This document shows, one piece after another, positions 6,081 through 9,889 of a DNA stretch of 9,889 bases (position 1 is its first letter; every line of letters begins with the position of its first letter). Source of the DNA: Candidatus Omnitrophota bacterium (lineage in GTDB: Bacteria > Omnitrophota > Gorgyraeia > Zapsychrales > Fredricksoniimonadaceae); NCBI GenBank assembly GCA_017987425.1, contig JAGNTT010000063.1:1-9889 (forward strand). The letters are read 5' to 3'. Made by a program: the position numbers and the translations under genes. The notes under the pieces were generated by a model, which saw nothing but the letters and a program-made list of their open reading frames with translations, had not been told where the DNA came from and did no database searches.

Positions 6081-7217
6081 TTATTTCCTATTCAAAAGGT
6101 CGGACCCGTAGACGGTTAAAAAATTCTGCTGGAATTCGGCATAAGAATCCTGTGCGATGGCTTCGCGGATACGGCGCATCAGCGTTATATAAAAATACAC
6201 GTTGTGATAAGCCAGCAATCTCAAACCTAAAATCTCATCGACATTAAATAAATGCCGGATATAACTGCGCGTATAATTTTTGCATGTGATACAGTCACAG
6301 GTGTCATCCACCGGAGAAAGATCGCTGATGAATTCGCCGTTATGGATATTCACCCTCCCCTTGCTCGTGAATGCCGTACCGTAACGTCCATATCTCGTCG
6401 GAAGAACAGTATCAAACATGTCGATTCCCATACCGACCGCCTTGACGATCTGGTCCGGCATACCGATGCCCATGAAATAGCGCGGCGCATCTTTGGGCAT
6501 CCCGGGCATCAACCAGTCGAGAACATCAAACATATCCTTAACCGGCTCACCAACGGAGACACCGCCGATCGCATAACCGTCAAAACCTATCTCCATCAGC
6601 TCCCTGGCCGAACGCTCACGCAAATCCTGATAAGTCGCCCCCTGAATAATCCCGAATAATCGCTGGCCGCGGTCATGCATGCCGCTTTTATAAAAGTGTT
6701 CCTTGGAACGTTTGGCCCAAGCCGTCGTGCGGACAAGCGCATCTTGCGCAGGAATACGCTCACATGGATAAGGCGCGCATTCATCCAGAGGCATGACCAT
6801 GTCGGAACCGAGCACCCTCTGAATATTCATAACTTCTTCCGGCGTCAAGAAATGTTGTTTGCCGTCGAAGTGGGACTGAAATCTGACACCGTCATCGGTA
6901 ATCTTGCGCAGTTTGGTGAGACTGAACACCTGATAACCGCCGCTGTCGGTCAGAATGGGTTTGTTCCAGTTCATGAATTTGTGAAGACCGCCCGCGTTCT
7001 CGATAACGTCGAGACCTGGACGGATATATAAATGGTAGGCGTTGGACAATTCAATCGAAGCGCCGATCTGATGAAGATCTTCGCTGGAAAGCGTGCGCAC
7101 CGTTGCCCGCGTTCCGACAGGCATGAAAAAAGGCGACTCGATCTCTCCGTGCGGCGTGTGGATCACACCGAGACGTGCGTTTGTATTTGCATCTTTTTTC
7201 TTTAATGTGAAAAACAT
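6081..7217 (-). CDS. tgt: tRNA-guanine transglycosylase (queuine family, bacterial type)
   Basis: Tgt exchanges G34 of GUN-anticodon tRNAs for preQ1, the first tRNA-level step of queuosine synthesis. The 378 residues are full length. Seen: FMPVGTRATVRTL (31-43), LTDSGGYQVFSL (89-100) with the catalytic Asp91, GIIQGATY (189-196), YAIGGVSVGEP (215-225) with the Val at 222 typical of bacterial enzymes, and FDTVLPTR (268-275) with Asp269 as the expected nucleophile. The zinc site is Cys307, Cys309, Cys312 and His338. The segment after LPTR reads YGRYGTAFT, a minor variant of the usual NARNGT-type loop. No Shine-Dalgarno sequence precedes the ATG; instead a heptamer repeat cluster with a strong hairpin fills the leader. 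It follows queA, its pathway partner, and is almost contiguous with trmD. Confidence 0.97.
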   Translation of the reverse strand: MFFTLKKKDANTNARLGVIHTPHGEIESPFFMPVGTRATVRTLSSEDLHQIGASIELSNAYHLYIRPGLDVIENAGGLHKFMNWNKPILTDSGGYQVFSLTKLRKITDDGVRFQSHFDGKQHFLTPEEVMNIQRVLGSDMVMPLDECAPYPCERIPAQDALVRTTAWAKRSKEHFYKSGMHDRGQRLFGIIQGATYQDLRERSARELMEIGFDGYAIGGVSVGEPVKDMFDVLDWLMPGMPKDAPRYFMGIGMPDQIVKAVGMGIDMFDTVLPTRYGRYGTAFTSKGRVNIHNGEFISDLSPVDDTCDCITCKNYTRSYIRHLFNVDEILGLRLLAYHNVYFYITLMRRIREAIAQDSYAEFQQNFLTVYGSDLLNRK

Positions 7218-7233
7218 AATCTTGAGTGGTAAA

Positions 7234-7331
7234 GAGGTATGGCCGTCCGAACGCGTATCAGAGGTATAGAGGTAAGTATTTTACCTCTTACCTCCATCGG
7301 CTCCAACAATGTTCTATCTCTCTACCTCTTT
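7234..7331. repeat. Inverted cluster of GAGGTA/TACCTC heptamer-like repeats with hairpin
   Basis: The queA-tgt gap carries three GAGGTA words (7234, 7261, 7269) followed by three exact complements TACCTC (7282, 7289, 7323). Two of the copies form an exact tandem heptamer, TTACCTC twice, at 7281-7294. The inner copies make a hairpin at 7261-7294: arms of 15 and 14 bases, one bulge, five-base loop. The outer pair, 7231-7239 with 7323-7331, adds a perfect 9-bp match. The array starts just after the queA stop codon and ends about 14 bases before the tgt start. GAGGT also resembles a Shine-Dalgarno core, so local base pairing could affect tgt translation. Confidence 0.87.
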
Positions 7332-7332
7332 C

Positions 7333-8337
7333 TTATAAAATCAACATCCCATCCCCATAACTGTAAAACCGATACTTCTCGCGGATCGCTTCCGCGTAGG
7401 CCCTTTTCATCAAACCGGCTCCACCGAAGGCATAAACCAACATCAAAAGCGTACTTAACGGAAGATGAAAATTGGTGATCAGACAGTCAAGCATTCTAAA
7501 CGAAAAGCCCGGATAAATGAATATATTTGTACTGCCGTTCAATTGGCCGCTTTGCGACGCTGCTTCAAGAACGCGGCAACTCGTTGTTCCAACCGCGACA
7601 ATTTTCTTTCCTTCTTCTTTGGCTTTGCGGACTCGCGCGAATGTTGCTCTCGTAATACTGTAATCCTCCCAGTGCATGGCATGCTGAGTGATATCCTCGC
7701 ACTCAACAGGCTTAAACGTTCCGTAACCGATATGCAGCGTCAATGACACGACGGCATGCCCGGAATTCTTAAGTTTGGTCAAAAGCGGACGGGTAAAATG
7801 TAAACCCGCCGTCGGAGATGCCACTGATCCGGCGTGACGCGCATACACCGTTTGATATTCCTTGCGGTCCTGCGCATTGTCTTCCCTTGTGATATAAGGC
7901 GGAAGCGGGATATGTCCTATGCGGGCCAGATGCGCCTCAATATCCTTTTTATTAAACCTGACGATCCGTTGTTCCTTATCTTCCAGATAAGCAATAACTC
8001 CGCCCGGGAATTCCAGCGGCTCATCGACCTTGATTTTCTTAAGAGGTTTCAAAAGAGCTTCATAGCGGTTATCATCGATCTTTTTTAATAGAAAGACTTC
8101 AACCTGTCCTCCGGTCTTCTGTCGCTTTCCCAGCAACCGCGCCGGAATGACCTTGCTGTTATTGACGACCAGCATGCTCTCGGCCGGAAGATGTTTGCCG
8201 ATATTGCGGAAGATGTCGTGGGTGATTTTTGATTTGGCGCGGTCGATGATCATCAGGCGCGCATCGTCGCGCCGCCGGCTCGGATACTGGGCGATCAGCT
8301 CCGGAGGAAGCTCATAATTAAAATCCTGAAGATTCAT
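7333..8337 (-). CDS. queA: S-adenosylmethionine:tRNA ribosyltransferase-isomerase QueA
   Basis: QueA transfers and rearranges the ribosyl part of S-adenosylmethionine onto preQ1 in tRNA, giving epoxyqueuosine. The 334 residues are the normal length. Recognisable segments are FNYELPPELIAQYP near the N-terminus, VVNNSKVIPARLLG at about 57-70 (usually NDTKVIPARL), ASPTAGLHFT, LHIGYGTFKPV, VGTTSCRVLE, and the C-terminal LITNFHLPLSTLLMLVYAF. The ATG at 8337 lies 15 bases after the spoIID-like gene, with a weak GGGA about eight bases upstream. The next gene is tgt, so the two tRNA-level steps of queuosine synthesis are adjacent. No preQ1-synthesis genes (queC, queD, queE, queF) are in the window, so preQ1 is made elsewhere or imported. 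Confidence 0.97.
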   Translation of the reverse strand: MNLQDFNYELPPELIAQYPSRRRDDARLMIIDRAKSKITHDIFRNIGKHLPAESMLVVNNSKVIPARLLGKRQKTGGQVEVFLLKKIDDNRYEALLKPLKKIKVDEPLEFPGGVIAYLEDKEQRIVRFNKKDIEAHLARIGHIPLPPYITREDNAQDRKEYQTVYARHAGSVASPTAGLHFTRPLLTKLKNSGHAVVSLTLHIGYGTFKPVECEDITQHAMHWEDYSITRATFARVRKAKEEGKKIVAVGTTSCRVLEAASQSGQLNGSTNIFIYPGFSFRMLDCLITNFHLPLSTLLMLVYAFGGAGLMKRAYAEAIREKYRFYSYGDGMLIL

Positions 8338-8352
8338 TAAAATTATCCCGGC

Positions 8353-9531
8353 TCAATAATTGATGGAATCCAGATCGATCAGCTGTGCTCCGGGATAATA
8401 ATGTCTGAGGATGGCCTTGTAATCAAAGTGACGCTGCGCCATGCCGAAGGCGCCCCACTGGCAGAAGCCGACGCCGTGGCCCCATCCGCGGCCGTAGAAA
8501 TCCACGTAATATCCCCGCATGACGATTTCATAACTGTTACTGCGGATCACATTCGGCCCGACGATATTGCGGAAATTCTTTCCGCTGATCGTCATGCTTT
8601 TACCTTCGCGGGTCGTGATCTTAAGAGTGCGGATGCGGTCGCTGGCATTGCGCTGGGCAATTTCGATCTTTTCGATCAGCCCGACAGAGTATCCGTTATC
8701 ATTAAGTTTTGTTTGAATATCTCTCAGACGAAAATTTTTCTTCCAACGCATGTGCGGCGAATGCTTGCAGTATGGACAGAGTTCGCCACGCAACGGCGGA
8801 AGATCCAGATTCCACACCTCGCTCGCGGACTCGGTCACCCCGCCGCAAGTGGCGTGAAAGAATGCCGGTAAAACCTTTCCGTTAAAGGCAAGGATTATCC
8901 CACTTGTTTCGTCAACAGCGAGCCCTGTCCGGTAACGTTCGGAATTTTTTCCGCCGTAAACCTGCGAATAAATATCATTGGTGACGTCATAATCGCGGCC
9001 TTTGTTCTGGCTCATCGAATAAATCGCGTAGGAACGGGCGGCGACAGCCTGGGCTTTAATGGCCTCGATCGGCCACTTATGGGAAATCTCATGATATAAA
9101 ACGCCTTTGATGTACTGATCCAGCTCAACGACATTGATCACATTGAGGGTCTGGTCCGGCCCGACCATGATGGTGACATGTCCGCGGAATTTTCTTTTAT
9201 CGACGGTAATACTCGCGTCCCTGTACGGTTCGAGGGCGATCTTTTTGGTCGGATAAATTTTTCCCGCAAATAAAATACCTCCGCCCATTGCCTTGACATC
9301 GGCAAAGACTGTGCGGCTCCCCTCTTTGAGAATTTCGCCTTTAGATTCGTCCAGAAGCGTCCATGAACCCTGCACGCTCACCGGTACATGTTTCGCCCCC
9401 TTGACCACGAGGACACGGATCATCCGGTCGTTTGTGCCGATTGAACCGGCAAACGGAATGAAGCATAACGGCAGAATCACCATGACCGCCAGCACAACAG
9501 CCGCAATTAATTGTTTTATTTTCGAGTCCAT
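8353..9531 (-). CDS. SpoIID/LytB-domain protein (peptidoglycan lytic transglycosylase-like)
   Basis: SpoIID-type enzymes cleave denuded glycan strands; in spore formers SpoIID acts during engulfment. The 392 residues start with a hydrophobic signal anchor at about 8-28, so the domain is probably outside the membrane. A beta-rich region at about 36-135 precedes the core. The core reads LDQYIKGVLYHEIS (137-150), where Glu148 matches the catalytic glutamate, then WPIEAIKAQAVAARSYAIY (153-171). The segment FFHATCGG (224-231) plus CPYC (252-255) offers His226, Cys229, Cys252 and Cys255 as a possible metal site. The C-terminal GWGHGVGFCQWGAFGMA matches the family's closing motif. It overlaps the DUF2905 gene by 16 bases and lacks a visible Shine-Dalgarno sequence, suggesting coupled translation. 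No sporulation gene is nearby, so a general cell-wall role is more likely than sporulation. Confidence 0.93.
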   Translation of the reverse strand: MDSKIKQLIAAVVLAVMVILPLCFIPFAGSIGTNDRMIRVLVVKGAKHVPVSVQGSWTLLDESKGEILKEGSRTVFADVKAMGGGILFAGKIYPTKKIALEPYRDASITVDKRKFRGHVTIMVGPDQTLNVINVVELDQYIKGVLYHEISHKWPIEAIKAQAVAARSYAIYSMSQNKGRDYDVTNDIYSQVYGGKNSERYRTGLAVDETSGIILAFNGKVLPAFFHATCGGVTESASEVWNLDLPPLRGELCPYCKHSPHMRWKKNFRLRDIQTKLNDNGYSVGLIEKIEIAQRNASDRIRTLKITTREGKSMTISGKNFRNIVGPNVIRSNSYEIVMRGYYVDFYGRGWGHGVGFCQWGAFGMAQRHFDYKAILRHYYPGAQLIDLDSINY

Positions 9532-9731
9532 AAGAATGAAATTAAAGAGAGCACGATGCTGACAATTATGCAGGTGGTCAGCGGGAAATAAAAACTGAAG
9601 TTTTCTTTCTTAATAATGATATCCCCCGGAAGCTTGCCCGCATTGGGAATCTTTCCGATCACAAGGAATATCAGCCCGGCTGCAACCATCATAGCGCCGG
9701 CAATAATCATCCATTTCCCAAGTTCATTCAT
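9516..9731 (-). CDS. DUF2905 small membrane protein
   Basis: This 71-residue protein matches the DUF2905 pattern: MNELGKW at the N-terminus, a first transmembrane helix at about 8-26, a short loop with GKIPNAGKLPGDI (26-38) and polar KKENFSFYFP, a second transmembrane helix at about 50-68, and a basic end (TRK). Function is unknown; the family often lies between ruvB and spoIID/queA, as here. The ATG at 9731 has GGAAA about seven bases upstream and matches the family start; the longer frame from TTG at 9752 is less likely. It begins 23 bases after the ruvB stop and its end overlaps the spoIID-like gene. Confidence 0.9.
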   Translation of the reverse strand: MNELGKWMIIAGAMMVAAGLIFLVIGKIPNAGKLPGDIIIKKENFSFYFPLTTCIIVSIVLSLISFLWTRK

Positions 9732-9754
9732 AGTTATTTCCAAACCGGTCAAAA

Positions 9755-9889
9755 TCAGTTCTTTTGAACTCCAGCGGGTGTTGCGCCCGTGCGAATATGC
9801 TTAAGCGCATCTTCGGTGAGTTCCCTGCCGCGGGCGGTACGCCGCAAGAAGCCGGTCTTCAAAAGATACGGCTCGACCACATCCACGAT
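9755..9889 (-). CDS. ruvB: Holliday junction DNA helicase RuvB, C-terminal fragment
   Basis: Only the last 44 residues are in the window; the gene continues past the right edge. The fragment reads IVDVVEPYLLKTGFLRRTAR and then GRELTEDALKHI. This is the hallmark end of RuvB's winged-helix DNA-binding domain (family pattern DVxEPYLxxxGFLxRTxRGR). RuvB is the hexameric AAA+ motor that works with RuvA to drive branch migration of Holliday junctions. A short tail of about 12 residues follows the conserved part. The reading starts in frame at the edge and ends in TGA at 9755-9757. RuvB upstream of DUF2905, spoIID, queA and tgt is a known conserved order. The ATPase domains are outside the window. 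Confidence 0.95.
   Translation of the reverse strand: MVDVVEPYLLKTGFLRRTARGRELTEDALKHIRTGATPAGVQKN

Noticed and set aside
5741..6247. Long plus-strand open frames, such as those over trmD/tgt and over yraN (3839-4342)
   Set aside because: They lie antisense to genes with clear family motifs and their translations show no recognisable domain.
7200..7297. Small minus-strand ORF starting at an ATG near 7297 inside the repeat hairpin
   Set aside because: It would be encoded by the repeats and overlap the tgt start out of frame, with no supporting homology or distinct ribosome binding site.
7218..7332. preQ1 riboswitch upstream of tgt
   Set aside because: The location is plausible, but the gap is explained by GAGGTA/TACCTC repeats, and I see no preQ1-I hairpin with the A-rich tail and conserved 3' element, nor a class II pattern.
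1..9889. CRISPR arrays, tRNA or rRNA genes, insertion sequences, phage or defence genes
   Set aside because: I looked on both strands and found no spaced direct repeats, tRNA-like arms, transposase motifs or defence-system domains; the window is a housekeeping cluster.

Overview
All genes in this window lie on the minus strand, so transcription runs from the right edge to the left edge. It is a dense bacterial housekeeping block with short gaps and several stop/start overlaps. In transcription order it holds: the ruvB 3' end, a DUF2905 membrane protein, a SpoIID/LytB-type peptidoglycan hydrolase, queA, tgt, trmD, rplS, a strong intrinsic terminator, rnhB, yraN, an AT-rich gap with a possible internal promoter, fchA, folD, a degenerate FAD/NAD(P) oxidoreductase-like protein, a membrane-anchored TPR protein, and the polA 5' end.

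Base composition is mid-range. The ruvB-DUF2905-spoIID-queA-tgt order is shared with Firmicutes and some candidate phyla. Placing this order next to trmD-rplS (without rpsP or rimM), fchA-folD and a TPR gene suggests an uncultured bacterium, and I lean to Omnitrophota. That assignment is inference from gene order and protein style only.

Right part (4935-9889): DNA repair (ruvB), cell wall (SpoIID homologue), queuosine synthesis (tgt inserts preQ1 and queA modifies it), tRNA m1G37 methylation (trmD) and ribosomal protein L19. Two gaps here, queA-tgt and trmD-rplS, are filled with degenerate heptanucleotide repeats. Each has units in both orientations, so the transcript could fold back on itself. 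The two clusters use different heptamers but share one architecture.

Left part (1-4868): rnhB and yraN follow the terminator. After a roughly 150-base AT-rich gap comes a folate one-carbon module, fchA overlapping folD. FolD carries substitutions at three active-site positions that support the cyclohydrolase half-reaction (Lys to Gln at 54, Gln to Asn at 98, Asp to Glu at 121), while its NADP site looks intact. FchA is itself a methenyl-tetrahydrofolate cyclohydrolase family member, so the natural reading is that the two activities are divided between the two proteins. The next gene keeps the layout of a two-dinucleotide-domain flavoprotein but has lost its cofactor motifs, which suggests a pseudoenzyme. 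These two linked observations and the heptamer clusters are the main points of interest.
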